This document shows, in pieces, positions 55,782 to 64,000 of a stretch of DNA of 64,000 nucleotides. The stretch comes from Vibrio comitans (lineage in GTDB: Bacteria; Pseudomonadota; Gammaproteobacteria; Enterobacterales; Vibrionaceae). Within the stretch, counting starts at the first letter, position 1; the number at the start of each line of letters is the position of its first letter. The DNA lies in contig AP024866.1 of assembly GCA_024346835.1 (NCBI GenBank), forward strand, positions 682,001 through 746,000. Direction: 5' to 3'. Position numbers and translations under genes: made by a program. Below the pieces are notes generated by a model. The model had not been told where the DNA came from. It did not search any database and worked only from the letters and a program-made list of their open reading frames with translations.

Positions 55782-58235
55782 CTAGGCTTCAGTTTCGCTT
55801 AGGACCTGCTGTTGCTTTATTGAGTTAGCTGGCAGTTCTTGTGGGTCAAAGTCATCGACATTGATACTGCGAAGTCGATGTTGCTCTGCTTCTATTAATA
55901 TCTCAGCCTCTTCTTGACTGATCATATTGGCTTCGAGTCCTTGCTTAGCAATAAGATCTAGTCGCGTGAAAGACTTACGCTGCTCAAGGGCTTTACACAC
56001 CTTGTCGAAGATAGGTTCAGCCTGCAAGACTACGGTTAGAGCTAGCTCTAATTGACCTTGAACACAGTACTTTGATGGCTCTAGGTATTGGTTACGTCCA
56101 AGTCGAGAGCGAGTAGCGCTCGGTGTTTGCAGAATTTTAGCTACCTCGCTATCCAATACGTCTGAAGGCGCTTTACGCACACGCCCAATCGGCATTAATA
56201 GCACGCGAAGCTTAAGGCCTATCCATTTCACTGGGAAGTTGACTAAGAAGTCATGCATTGCGGACTCAATCTTAAATAAGCTATCTTGAGCGGTCCAATG
56301 TACCAGTGCTAAGTCTTCCTTAGGGCTTCCATCTAACTCAAAGCGCTTGAGCATGGCAGAGCATAGATAAAGCTGTCCAAGCATATCGGCTAAGCGTGCA
56401 GATAGACGCTCTTTACGCTTTAAGGAGCCTCCAAGGAACGCCATAGAGATATCAGAAAGAAACGCGAGGTTAGCACTGTAACGGTTAAGCTGTTGATAGT
56501 AGCGTTTGGTTTCATCGTTAGTCGGTGCGTCAGAGCCATAACCATCAGTAACCCCAAACACTAAACTACGAGATAAGTTGCTCATAGCAAATCCGACATG
56601 GCTGAATAACGCTTTATCAAACTGAGCCAATGCATTGGGAGCATCAGAATAGGCCATTTCCATTTCTTTAAGGATATAAGGGTGACAGCGAATAGCACCT
56701 TGCCCATAGATCATCAATGAGCGAGTCAGTATGTTTGCGCCTTCCACGGTTATTGATATAGGTGCACCTTGATAGGCGCGACCTAAGAAGTTGGAAGGGC
56801 CGAGCATTACACCCTTACCACCGGCGATGTCCATGGCATCAATCGACGCTCTTTGACCTAGGTGTGTACAGTGATATTTAACGATGGCAGAGATAACAGA
56901 GGGCTTGGCACCATTATCAATCGCTCCCATAGTCAGTAGGTTAGCCCCTTCGAGCAAGTACGCACTGCCAGCAATTCTAGCGAGTGGCTCTTCAATCCCT
57001 TCCATTCGGCCAATAGGCTGTTTAAATTGGCGGCGAATACGAGCATACGCCCCAATAGCGAGAGCATTGGTCTTGATGCCACCAGTATTGGTTGAAGGTA
57101 AAGTAATCGCGCGTCCTACCGATAAACATTCCACTAGCATCTTCCAGCCTTGGCCTGCCATCTCTTGTCCACCAATGATGAAGTCTAGAGGGACAAACAA
57201 GTCCTCAGCCTGAGTAGGACCGTTTTGGAAAGGAATGTTTAATGGGAAGTGCCTGCGACCAATTTTAACGCCCTCAAGATTAGTTGGGATCAGGGCGCAG
57301 GTGATACCTAGGTCTTCCTTGTCACCCAGTAGGCCATCAGGGTCTCTCAGTTTAAAGGCTAAACCCAGTACGGTGGCCACAGGGGCTAGCGTGATGTAGC
57401 GTTTGTTCCAAGTGAGGCGCATACCCAGTACTTTCTTACCCTGCCATTCACCTTCACATACAACGCCAAAATCCGGAATGGCGCCAGCATCTGAACCTGC
57501 TTCGGGACTGGTAAGGGCAAAACAAGGGATCTCTTTGCCCATTGCAAGTCTTGGTAGGTAATGGTCTTGTTGCTCCTTGGTACCGTACATTTGCAGTAGC
57601 TCACCAGGACCAAGAGAGTTAGGGACACCAACGGTAGAGGCGACCACTATGGATGTTCCCGCCAGTCTTTGTAACACCAGCGCCTGAGCGTAGGCTGAAA
57701 ATTCAAGACCGCCATATTTCTTCTTGATGATCATGGCAAAGAACTTATGGTCTTTCAGGTATTGCCATACTTCGGGTGGCATATCTGCCATTTCATGAGT
57801 TATCTGATAGTCATTGATCATTGAGCAGAGTTCGTTAACTGGCCCATCGAGGAAGGCTTTTTCTTCTGCAGAAAGCTCAGATTTTGGAATGTCTTTTAGA
57901 AACTGCCAGTTTGGCTTGCCTTGAAATAGCTCCGCTTCCCACCACGTTGTACCAGCATCAAGTGCCTCTTTTTCGGTTTGAGACATGGGTGGCAACATGC
58001 TCTTGAATGAGGCTAAAACCTTTTTGGTGACGGCATTCTGACGCCACTCATCAAATATCATAAAGGCTGTGACAGACAGTAAAATCGCCCAAGCAATGAA
58101 GGAGAAACCAGATAGGAGAGAACATATAACCAAGGCTGACGTATTGGCTAGAAACCCCGAAAATAGTGATGTGCGGTGATACAGACAGGTGCCTGACACC
58201 ACGGTAAGGGTAAGTAGAGCAACAAGTATTTCCAT
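55782..58235 (-). CDS. fadE: Acyl-CoA dehydrogenase FadE
   Basis: First oxidation of fatty-acid beta-oxidation, FAD dependent. It has 817 residues, the long FadE type (E. coli 814). N-terminal hydrophobic segments (about 1-20 and 33-62) suggest membrane association. The acyl-CoA dehydrogenase core includes [20 protein letters not shown] (about 240-259) and [24 protein letters not shown]-type helices and the long C-terminal extension unique to FadE follow. A near-perfect FadR operator 46 bp upstream of the start indicates repression until long-chain acyl-CoA accumulates. Confidence 0.97.
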   Translation of the reverse strand: MEILVALLTLTVVSGTCLYHRTSLFSGFLANTSALVICSLLSGFSFIAWAILLSVTAFMIFDEWRQNAVTKKVLASFKSMLPPMSQTEKEALDAGTTWWEAELFQGKPNWQFLKDIPKSELSAEEKAFLDGPVNELCSMINDYQITHEMADMPPEVWQYLKDHKFFAMIIKKKYGGLEFSAYAQALVLQRLAGTSIVVASTVGVPNSLGPGELLQMYGTKEQQDHYLPRLAMGKEIPCFALTSPEAGSDAGAIPDFGVVCEGEWQGKKVLGMRLTWNKRYITLAPVATVLGLAFKLRDPDGLLGDKEDLGITCALIPTNLEGVKIGRRHFPLNIPFQNGPTQAEDLFVPLDFIIGGQEMAGQGWKMLVECLSVGRAITLPSTNTGGIKTNALAIGAYARIRRQFKQPIGRMEGIEEPLARIAGSAYLLEGANLLTMGAIDNGAKPSVISAIVKYHCTHLGQRASIDAMDIAGGKGVMLGPSNFLGRAYQGAPISITVEGANILTRSLMIYGQGAIRCHPYILKEMEMAYSDAPNALAQFDKALFSHVGFAMSNLSRSLVFGVTDGYGSDAPTNDETKRYYQQLNRYSANLAFLSDISMAFLGGSLKRKERLSARLADMLGQLYLCSAMLKRFELDGSPKEDLALVHWTAQDSLFKIESAMHDFLVNFPVKWIGLKLRVLLMPIGRVRKAPSDVLDSEVAKILQTPSATRSRLGRNQYLEPSKYCVQGQLELALTVVLQAEPIFDKVCKALEQRKSFTRLDLIAKQGLEANMISQEEAEILIEAEQHRLRSINVDDFDPQELPANSIKQQQVLSETEA

Positions 58236-58280
58236 GTAATAAGCATCTCCATTGAGCAGTGATACCTCTTAATAATAGGT

Positions 58281-58297
58281 AAGAGGTCTAACCAGTT
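58281..58297 (-). promoter_or_regulatory. FadR operator upstream of fadE
   Basis: Read on the minus strand, the 17 bases AACTGGTTAGACCTCTT match the FadR consensus AACTGGTCNGACNTNTT at all but one of the specified positions. It lies 46 bp before the fadE start, where FadR would block transcription. The match is seen; binding is inferred from the known regulon. Confidence 0.85.
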
Positions 58298-58513
58298 CAA
58301 ATTAGTATCGCAAATGTTAATTATTTGTAAAGCATTATTGGTGGGGTTTTGTGAGTTGAGTCGCGAGCGGTATCAAAAGTGATTTGTCGGCGAAATAGTA
58401 GTCATTGAGCCTATTGAGTTGGAAATCTGCGAGTAAGAGTCTCGACACTGCTAAACTTTTCTTGTTACATTCGTTGCTATAACAATGGCGTTATTAATCA
58501 GGAGAGATCTGCC

Positions 58514-59095
58514 ATGTATCATGACCTTATTAAGGGTGAATTAAATGAAGCAGCTACAGTATTAGAGGCATTTCTATCGGATGATGAGAATATTGCTCAG
58601 ATAGAGAAAGCTGCAAAAACCATTGCGGATTCATTTAAGCTTGGCGGTAAGGTTTTGTCTTGTGGTAACGGTGGCTCTCACTGTGATGCGATGCACTTTG
58701 CAGAAGAGTTAACAGGACGATACCGAGAGGACAGACCTGGATACCCTGGTATCGCAATTTCTGATCCTAGCCACCTGTCATGTGTGAGCAACGACTTCGG
58801 TTATGAGGCCGTTTTTTCTCGTTATGTAGAAGCTGTAGGCCAGAAGGGTGATGTGTTGTTCGGGCTATCTACGTCAGGTAACTCAGCCAACATATTAAGG
58901 GCTATTGAAGCTGCGAAAGCAAAGGGAATGAAAACCATTGCTTTGACCGGTAAAGACGGTGGGCAAATGGCGGGTACAGCCGATGTTGAAGTGCGAGTGC
59001 CGCATTTTGGCTATGCGGATCGTATACAAGAGATACATATCAAGATCATCCATATCATCATTCAATTAATTGAAAAAGAGATGGAAACTCAGTAA
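58514..59095 (+). CDS. gmhA: Sedoheptulose 7-phosphate isomerase
   Basis: First step of ADP-heptose synthesis for the LPS inner core. It has 193 residues. SIS-domain signatures are [23 protein letters not shown] (about 47-69) and [21 protein letters not shown] (about 116-136). The C-terminal [13 protein letters not shown] supplies the active-site His and Glu. The start ATG at 58514 is preceded by AGGAGAGA. It lies between fadE and yafJ exactly as in E. coli. Confidence 0.96.
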   Translation: MYHDLIKGELNEAATVLEAFLSDDENIAQIEKAAKTIADSFKLGGKVLSCGNGGSHCDAMHFAEELTGRYREDRPGYPGIAISDPSHLSCVSNDFGYEAVFSRYVEAVGQKGDVLFGLSTSGNSANILRAIEAAKAKGMKTIALTGKDGGQMAGTADVEVRVPHFGYADRIQEIHIKIIHIIIQLIEKEMETQ

Positions 59096-59126
59096 GGACA
59101 CTGAGATCTATTAGCAGGAGATTCCT

Positions 59127-59975
59127 ATGTGTGAACTGCTTGGCATGAGCGCTAATGTGCCAACAGATATCTGTTTTAGTTTTACTGGCTTGATTCAGCG
59201 TGGGGGGAACACTGGGCCTCACACCGATGGCTGGGGGATTACTTTCTATGAAGGAAAGGGTTTTCGTACCTTTAAAGATCCTAACCCTAGCTGCGATTCA
59301 AAGATAGCAGAGCTGGTACAAAGCTATCCGATTAAGAGTTGTGCTGTAGTCAGTCATATTAGACAGGCAAACCGTGGCGCTGTGAATCTAGAAAATACCC
59401 ACCCATTTACTCGCGAACTGTGGGGTAGGTATTGGACGTTTGCGCATAATGGTCAATTGTCTGATTACCATGAGATGCACACTGGTCGTCACCGCCCTGT
59501 AGGAAAGACAGACAGTGAACTTTCTTTTTGCTGGATAATGCATAAATTAGAAGAGCGCTTCCCTGAGCCTCCTCAAGATATGCAGCCCGTGTTTGCTTAT
59601 ATGGTTACACTATGCGATAGCTTAAGAGAATTTGGCGTGTTTAATATGCTGCTTAGTGATGGTGAGTATGTGATGGCGTATTGCACCAACCATCTTTACT
59701 ACATCACTCGGCGCGCTCCTTTTGGTAAGGCAACTCTTATCGACGAAGATGTAACCATCAACTTCCAGGAAGAAACGACACCAAACGATGTCGTGTCAGT
59801 GATTGCAACTCAGCCTCTCACCGACAACGAAACTTGGCACAGATTGAAGCCCGGCGAGTTTACGCTGTTTCAAAACGGCGAGGTGATTGCTGGTAACTCA
59901 GATTTACTAGTTGATGTCGCTTATGCGGCAGCAAAGCCTGCAAGTCAGGCGCCCACACAAGCACTAGAGCAATAA
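59127..59975 (+). CDS. yafJ: Class II glutamine amidotransferase, YafJ family
   Basis: 282 residues (E. coli YafJ about 255; the excess is a low-complexity Ala/Gln C-terminus). The N-terminal nucleophile Cys2 follows the initiator Met (MCELLGMSAN). Other Ntn-hydrolase motifs are HTDGWGITFYEG, VVSHIRQANRG and WTFAHNGQL (about 108-116), and GKTDSELSFCWIM. It would hydrolyse glutamine or a gamma-glutamyl compound; the true substrate is unknown. It follows gmhA by 31 bp. Confidence 0.92.
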   Translation: MCELLGMSANVPTDICFSFTGLIQRGGNTGPHTDGWGITFYEGKGFRTFKDPNPSCDSKIAELVQSYPIKSCAVVSHIRQANRGAVNLENTHPFTRELWGRYWTFAHNGQLSDYHEMHTGRHRPVGKTDSELSFCWIMHKLEERFPEPPQDMQPVFAYMVTLCDSLREFGVFNMLLSDGEYVMAYCTNHLYYITRRAPFGKATLIDEDVTINFQEETTPNDVVSVIATQPLTDNETWHRLKPGEFTLFQNGEVIAGNSDLLVDVAYAAAKPASQAPTQALEQ

Positions 59976-59977
59976 AT

Positions 59978-60002
59978 AAAGGCACGGTAACCGTGCCTTT
60001 AT
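59978..60002 (+). terminator. yafJ terminator
   Basis: A 10-bp stem AAAGGCACGG / CCGTGCCTTT with a 3-base loop, directly after the yafJ stop. Confidence 0.8.
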
Positions 60003-60026
60003 CGTCAGCCCATTTTGTTTGGACAT

Positions 60027-60052
60027 AAAAAAAGCAGCTGCAAGGCTGCTTT
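60027..60052 (-). terminator. purMN terminator
   Basis: On the minus strand an 8-bp stem AAAGCAGC / GCTGCTTT (60031-60052) with its T-run extending to 60027, seven bases after the purN stop. Confidence 0.8.
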
Positions 60053-60059
60053 CTAGTTG

Positions 60060-60644
60060 TTAATTATTCCAGCTTATCTCACCAGAAACTATCTTCCGAA
60101 CTATGTCAGGATATAGCTGATGTTCTGCTTTTTGCACCTTAGCCATTAGGCTTTCGGCATCATCACTAGCTGTGATAGCAACTTTAACTTGTCCAACAAT
60201 CGGGCCACTATCGAGTTCAGGAGTGACAAAGTGAACGGTGCTACCGTGCTCTGAATCTCCGGCATCTATAGCTCGCTGGTGGGTGTTAAGCCCTGGATAC
60301 TTAGGAAGCAGTGAAGGGTGAATGTTGATCATCTTACCTAGGTAGTGCTCAACAAACTCGTCACTGAGAATTCTCATGTAGCCAGCGAGTACCACCAAAT
60401 CTGGTTGGTACTCGTCGATTTGCTTCATCAGAGCCAAATCAAAACTTAGGCGGTCAGCAAAGTTCTTGTGAGATAAAGCATGGGCTGGAATCGCCGCTGT
60501 TCTTGCGCGTTCAAGGCCGTAGGCCTCTTCTTTATTACTAAAGACAGCACAGACTTGACCTTGAATGTCACCATTAGCACAGGCATCAATAATGGCCTGA
60601 AGGTTACTTCCGTTTCCAGAGACAAGGACGACGATTCTAGTCAT
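60060..60644 (-). CDS. purN: Phosphoribosylglycinamide formyltransferase
   Basis: Third step of purine synthesis, transferring formyl from 10-formyl-THF to GAR. It has 194 residues. VLVSGNGSNLQAIIDAC (6-22), LAGYMRILSDEFV with MINIHPSLLPKYPGLNTHQRA (about 88-125) and the catalytic Asp region STVHFVTPELDSGPIVGQ (about 134-151) are intact. It is shorter at the C-terminus than E. coli PurN (212), which does not affect the core. It is second in the purM-purN operon with a 2-bp gap. Confidence 0.97.
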   Translation of the reverse strand: MTRIVVLVSGNGSNLQAIIDACANGDIQGQVCAVFSNKEEAYGLERARTAAIPAHALSHKNFADRLSFDLALMKQIDEYQPDLVVLAGYMRILSDEFVEHYLGKMINIHPSLLPKYPGLNTHQRAIDAGDSEHGSTVHFVTPELDSGPIVGQVKVAITASDDAESLMAKVQKAEHQLYPDIVRKIVSGEISWNN

Positions 60645-60646
60645 GA

Positions 60647-61687
60647 TTAACGGATCTCTACTTGCTCTTCTTCGCCATTTGCTTCAGCGATTTGACCAAT
60701 AACCCAAGCGTTTTCGCCTTCTTCATTAAGAAGAGCTACAGCTTGCTGCGCTTGATCTTGAGGTAGAGCAACGATTAGACCAACGCCACAGTTGAATGTG
60801 CGGTACATCTCGTGCGTAGTAACGTTACCGTTCTCTTGAAGCCAGTTGAAGATAGTAGGCCAGTTCCAGCTGTTACCATCAATAACCGCTTTAGTACCTT
60901 CTGGAAGAACGCGTGGGATGTTTTCCCAGAAACCACCACCTGTAATATGAGAGATAGCGTGGATGTCATGCTTCTCGATCATTTTAAGTGCTGATTTGAT
61001 GTAGATCTTTGTTGGTTCTAGTAGGTGTTCGCCTAGTGGCTTGCCTTCAAGATCTTGGTTTAGATCTGCATTAGAAACCTCAAGAATCTTACGAACTAGA
61101 GAGTAACCGTTTGAGTGTGGACCACTTGAACCTACAGCAATCAAAGCATCACCCGCAGCAACTTTAGTGCCATCGATGATGTCTTCTTTTTCTACAACAC
61201 CAACACAGAATCCAGCAACATCGTAGTCGTCACCTTCGTACATACCTGGCATTTCTGCAGTTTCACCACCGATAAGTGCACAGCCAGACTGAACACAGCC
61301 TTCAGCAATACCAGCAACTACATCAGCAGCAGTGTCTACGTCGAGCTTCCCTGTCGCGTAGTAATCTAGGAAAAATAGAGGCTCAGCACCCTGAACGATA
61401 AGATCGTTCACACACATAGCAACTAAATCGATGCCGATGGTGTCGTGCTTTTTCATATCTAGTGCAAGGCGTAATTTAGTGCCAACACCGTCTGTACCCG
61501 AAACCAGTACTGGTTGCTTGTATTTGGTTGGCAGTTCGCATAATGCGCCAAAGCCACCAATGCCACCCATGACCTCTGGACGACGTGTGCGCTTTACTGC
61601 ACCCTTAATTTTGTCAACCAGTGCGTTGCCAGCGTCAATATCTACACCAGCATCTTTGTAGCTAAGAGAAGCCTTGTTACTACTCAC
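60647..61687 (-). CDS. purM: Phosphoribosylformylglycinamidine cyclo-ligase
   Basis: Closes the imidazole ring (AIR synthesis) with ATP. It has 346 residues. [19 protein letters not shown] (9-27), [15 protein letters not shown] (about 62-76), [11 protein letters not shown] (about 140-150) and [16 protein letters not shown] (about 245-260) are standard. It is first in purM-purN, with a PurR box about 70-85 bp upstream, and divergent from upp. Confidence 0.98.
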   Translation of the reverse strand: MSSNKASLSYKDAGVDIDAGNALVDKIKGAVKRTRRPEVMGGIGGFGALCELPTKYKQPVLVSGTDGVGTKLRLALDMKKHDTIGIDLVAMCVNDLIVQGAEPLFFLDYYATGKLDVDTAADVVAGIAEGCVQSGCALIGGETAEMPGMYEGDDYDVAGFCVGVVEKEDIIDGTKVAAGDALIAVGSSGPHSNGYSLVRKILEVSNADLNQDLEGKPLGEHLLEPTKIYIKSALKMIEKHDIHAISHITGGGFWENIPRVLPEGTKAVIDGNSWNWPTIFNWLQENGNVTTHEMYRTFNCGVGLIVALPQDQAQQAVALLNEEGENAWVIGQIAEANGEEEQVEIR

Positions 61688-61756
61688 GGGAAATTCCTCG
61701 TTTAGAAAAGTTAGGGAAGAAAAATCGGCGCTATTCTAACAAGGGATAATCGACAA

Positions 61757-61772
61757 TAGCAAACGTTTGCGC
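61757..61772. promoter_or_regulatory. PurR operator upstream of purMN
   Basis: TAGCAAACGTTTGCGC matches the palindromic PurR consensus ACGCAAACGTTTNCGT, with the 10-base core GCAAACGTTTGC perfect. It overlaps the likely -35 region of purM (candidate -10 TAGAAT, minus strand, 61733-61738). Repression by PurR with hypoxanthine or guanine is inferred; it might also touch the divergent upp gene. Confidence 0.8.
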
Positions 61773-61939
61773 GGTTATTTCTGATTGTTGTTGATTTGAG
61801 CCCCTAGATGGTGATTATTTTTGCAATTAGAGGGAGCATTTACATAGATCTACTGGCTCAAAATTTTGATAGTCGTAAATCGCGCTCTTTAATTGTGCCT
61901 TGAGGGCAGAGTGACTCGTAACTTGGTGTCGTTTGGGTA

Positions 61940-61945
61940 TATAAT
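61940..61945 (+). promoter_or_regulatory. upp -10 element
   Basis: A perfect TATAAT in the context GGGTATATAATTC lies 34 bp before the upp start; no good -35 is visible. The thiI -10 has almost the same surrounding sequence. Confidence 0.45.
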
Positions 61946-61979
61946 TCATAGGTTTGTTGATTTTAGACTGGAGAAAGGC

Positions 61980-62606
61980 ATGAAAGTCGTTGAGGTAAAA
62001 CACCCTCTTGTGAAACATAAGCTGGGTTTGATGCGCGAAGGGGACATTAGCACAAAGCGTTTTAGAGAGTTAGCTACAGAAGTAGGTAGCCTACTAACAT
62101 ACGAAGCTACAGCAGACTTTGAAACTGAGCGCGTGACGATCAATGGATGGGATGGCCCAGTTGAAATTGACCAAATTAAAGGTAAAAAAGTTACTGTAGT
62201 ACCAATTTTGCGTGCTGGTCTTGGCATGATGGATGGCGTGTTAGAGCACGTACCTAGCGCAAAGATTAGTGTCGTTGGTGTTTACCGCGATGAAGAAACC
62301 CTTGAGCCTGTTCCATACTTCAATAAGCTAGCGTCATGCATTGATGAGCGAATTGCGCTTGTTGTTGACCCTATGCTGGCAACGGGTGGTTCTATGATTG
62401 CAACCATCGACCTTCTAAAAGAACAAGGTTGTAAGACAGTTAAAGCACTTGTGCTTGTAGCAGCCCCTGAAGGTATTGAAGCGCTTGAAAAAGCTCACCC
62501 AGATATCGAGCTCTACACAGCTGCGATCGATGAGTGCCTGAATGACAAGGGTTACATTGTTCCTGGTCTAGGCGACGCAGGCGACAAGATCTTCGGTACT
62601 AAATAA
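61980..62606 (+). CDS. upp: Uracil phosphoribosyltransferase
   Basis: Salvages uracil with PRPP to UMP. It has 208 residues from ATG 61980 ([16 protein letters not shown]), identical in length to E. coli; an upstream extension would include the promoter and is rejected. The PRPP-binding motif is [15 protein letters not shown] (about 129-143). The [14 protein letters not shown] loop (about 72-85) and the uracil-binding [18 protein letters not shown] terminus are present. It is divergent from purMN. A uracil permease does not follow here. Confidence 0.98.
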   Translation: MKVVEVKHPLVKHKLGLMREGDISTKRFRELATEVGSLLTYEATADFETERVTINGWDGPVEIDQIKGKKVTVVPILRAGLGMMDGVLEHVPSAKISVVGVYRDEETLEPVPYFNKLASCIDERIALVVDPMLATGGSMIATIDLLKEQGCKTVKALVLVAAPEGIEALEKAHPDIELYTAAIDECLNDKGYIVPGLGDAGDKIFGTK

Positions 62607-62615
62607 TACCCAATA

Positions 62616-62662
62616 AGCCAACGCGAGTAGGGTGCTTTCTAGTGGCTCTACTTGTTGGTTTT
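62616..62662 (+). terminator. Weak upp terminator
   Basis: An imperfect long hairpin (CCAAC...GAGTAG against CTACT...GTTGG) ends in TTTT just after upp. Pairing is interrupted, so confidence is low. Confidence 0.4.
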
Positions 62663-62711
62663 GAAATCTTTGCTTATTATTTTCTAACTACTTCATATTA
62701 TTGAGTTATTT

Positions 62712-63905
62712 ATGCGATTTTTGGCTTGTATGCTAGCGGCGTTAACGTCTTTTTCTGCGTTTGCAGTCACTAAGGTCAATGTGTTTGATACCGAAGCTGT
62801 GGTGATTGAACAGAAGGAAGATGCAAGATATAGCGGTGAAGAGTTGGCTCGTCGCGAAGGCATGAGAGATGTTATCGTTCGAGCAACCGGTGACGCTGCC
62901 TCTTTGGATAATGAGGTAGTAAAGAAAGCCATTACTCAAAGTAGCCGCTTTCTTTCAACGATTACTCCGTCTGAAAAAGATGGACAGCCAACCCTAAAAA
63001 TGTCTTTCAACCCTAAACAAATTCAAGCTTTGCTTGCTCAAGCTGACTTGCCTTATTGGCCTGATGAGCGAGCTCGTTTGCTAGTATGGGTTGTTGAAGA
63101 TAATGGGTATGATCGCACCATTAGCTGGGAGCAATCTCAAAGAACCTCTATTGAAAACCTAAGATACGTTGCTGCTCAAAAGGGCCTACCGATTACGGTT
63201 CCTGTGGGTGATATTGATGATGTAACTAGCATTCAGCCTACTGAGGTGTGGGGTAACTTTACCAAGCAGATTTCCGACAGCAGCCGTCGTTATGAAGTAG
63301 ATGCTGTGGTTGTTGCGGGTATTACACGAAACGGTAGCCAACAGAATCTGCGCTGGACGTTATATGATGACAAGCCTCAGTTCATTGCTGATGCATCTTT
63401 ATCTCCAGTAACAGGCGAAGCCTCGGGCACAAACAAGCAAGTGACAGAGACATTTGTTGCCGATCTTGGTCGCTACTACGCTCAAAAGAGTTCGGCAAAG
63501 GCCAGTGGAGAGATTGCATCTTCTGTGGTTGTGAACTTTAACGGAGTAGCTGAAGCCCAGTCATTCTTTAATATTGAGCGTATGCTAGAAAACCTACCAA
63601 GCGTAGCGTCAGTCGAACTTATGCATGTAATGGGTGGCTCGGTTGATTTTCGTGTGAACCTTATTACTGATAAAGCGGACTTTGAGCGACAGCTTCTACG
63701 TAGCAACAAGGTAAGTAAGGTTGAAGTTGCTGTAGAGCCTGCTACTGAATCACAGATTGAATCGACTTTAGATGCACCACAGTCAGGTGCTGAATCGACA
63801 TCTGTTGAGAGCACAGGGACACAAGCCTCTGAAGAAGCGAAGCCTATGGACGAAGAGTCCGTGGAGCCTCAACCTGAAATACTGATGTATGAATGGCAGT
63901 CTTAG
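62712..63905 (+). CDS. DUF2066 domain protein, exported
   Basis: 397 residues. A signal peptide (about 1-18, LACMLAALTSFSAFA) precedes the DUF2066 domain (about 20-290; SGEELARREGMRDVIVRATGD, and YWPDERARLLVWVVEDNG). The C-terminus is a low-complexity Ser/Glu/Thr-rich tail with repeated ES and VES motifs (about 340-390). Family members are conserved next to upp, purM or perM in Vibrio and related genera; function is unknown. It may be periplasmic or outer-membrane associated. A terminator follows. Confidence 0.8.
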   Translation: MRFLACMLAALTSFSAFAVTKVNVFDTEAVVIEQKEDARYSGEELARREGMRDVIVRATGDAASLDNEVVKKAITQSSRFLSTITPSEKDGQPTLKMSFNPKQIQALLAQADLPYWPDERARLLVWVVEDNGYDRTISWEQSQRTSIENLRYVAAQKGLPITVPVGDIDDVTSIQPTEVWGNFTKQISDSSRRYEVDAVVVAGITRNGSQQNLRWTLYDDKPQFIADASLSPVTGEASGTNKQVTETFVADLGRYYAQKSSAKASGEIASSVVVNFNGVAEAQSFFNIERMLENLPSVASVELMHVMGGSVDFRVNLITDKADFERQLLRSNKVSKVEVAVEPATESQIESTLDAPQSGAESTSVESTGTQASEEAKPMDEESVEPQPEILMYEWQS

Positions 63906-63935
63906 AATAAACCGATAATAATGCGTTTTTTGATA

Positions 63936-63964
63936 AGCCAGTAGCCTTGCTACTGGCTTTTTTC
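63936..63964 (+). terminator. Terminator after the DUF2066 gene
   Basis: An 11-bp perfect stem AAGCCAGTAGC / GCTACTGGCTT with a CTT loop and a run of six Ts. Strong Rho-independent terminator. Confidence 0.9.
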
Positions 63965-64000
63965 TTGCTCAAGGCAGTTCTCATTCAGGGAATTGATTTT

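Noticed and set aside
61893..61979. 29-residue extension of Upp
   Set aside because: It contains the upp -10 region; the conserved Upp N-terminus starts at 61980.

Overview
The window is ordinary chromosomal core DNA of a gammaproteobacterium, almost certainly Vibrionaceae and most likely Vibrio. The reasons are gene content and order (dxs-ispA-xseB, thiI, gcvA, rlmM, xni, ppnN, queF, syd; then rpsB through accA; then the yafD-mltD-gloB-yafS-rnhA-dnaQ-fadE-gmhA-yafJ block), moderate GC content, and Vibrio-style short palindromic intergenic repeats. I see no prophage, insertion sequence, integron, CRISPR array, rRNA or tRNA.

Layout. 1-4.9 kb: tail of pgpA, the isoprenoid operon xseB-ispA-dxs (minus strand), and divergent thiI. 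4.9-7.3 kb: a strong GcvB small-RNA candidate on the minus strand, divergent from gcvA, then rlmM. 7.3-24 kb: a mixed housekeeping stretch with xni, ppnN, a TPR protein with a degenerate GGDEF domain joined to queF, syd, a Zn-ribbon protein, an RNA methyltransferase, ferredoxin, an FAD oxidoreductase, several families of unknown function, yqcC-truC and glnD. 24.2-27.4 kb: a 1043-residue membrane sensor ending in an unusual HD-GYP domain. 27.5-48 kb: map, divergent from the translation and envelope supercluster rpsB-tsf-pyrH-frr-uppS-cdsA-dxr-rseP-bamA-skp-lpxD-fabZ-lpxA-lpxB-rnhB-dnaE-accA. 48-64 kb: tilS, a small cytochrome c, glnB, then the conserved yafD-to-yafJ block, purMN, upp and a DUF2066 protein.

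How the genes work together. dxs and dxr (the first two steps of the MEP pathway) and ispA and uppS (prenyl chain synthesis) make isoprenoids and the undecaprenyl carrier. cdsA, accA, fabZ, lpxD, lpxA, lpxB and gmhA feed phospholipid, lipid A and LPS core synthesis. bamA, skp and rseP assemble and monitor the outer membrane. rpsB, tsf, frr, map, rlmM, tilS and truC serve translation. glnD and glnB are the enzyme and target of the nitrogen-signalling uridylylation cycle. dnaE, dnaQ, rnhA, rnhB, xseB and xni belong to DNA replication and repair.

Control elements readable in the sequence include the GcvB promoter and terminator, a FadR operator before fadE, a PurR box before purM, an S2-type leader before rpsB, and many Rho-independent terminators.

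Points that stand out: no pomAB between xseB and thiI, where V. cholerae carries it; a palindromic repeat that supplies the last codons of xni; two palindromes bounded by ATACCAA, one abutting tilS and misleading start prediction; an HD-GYP domain with about 160 extra residues; and a structured leader before ppnN. Nothing in the window looks like a wholly new multi-gene system. The best candidates for new biology are the two signalling proteins and the repeats.
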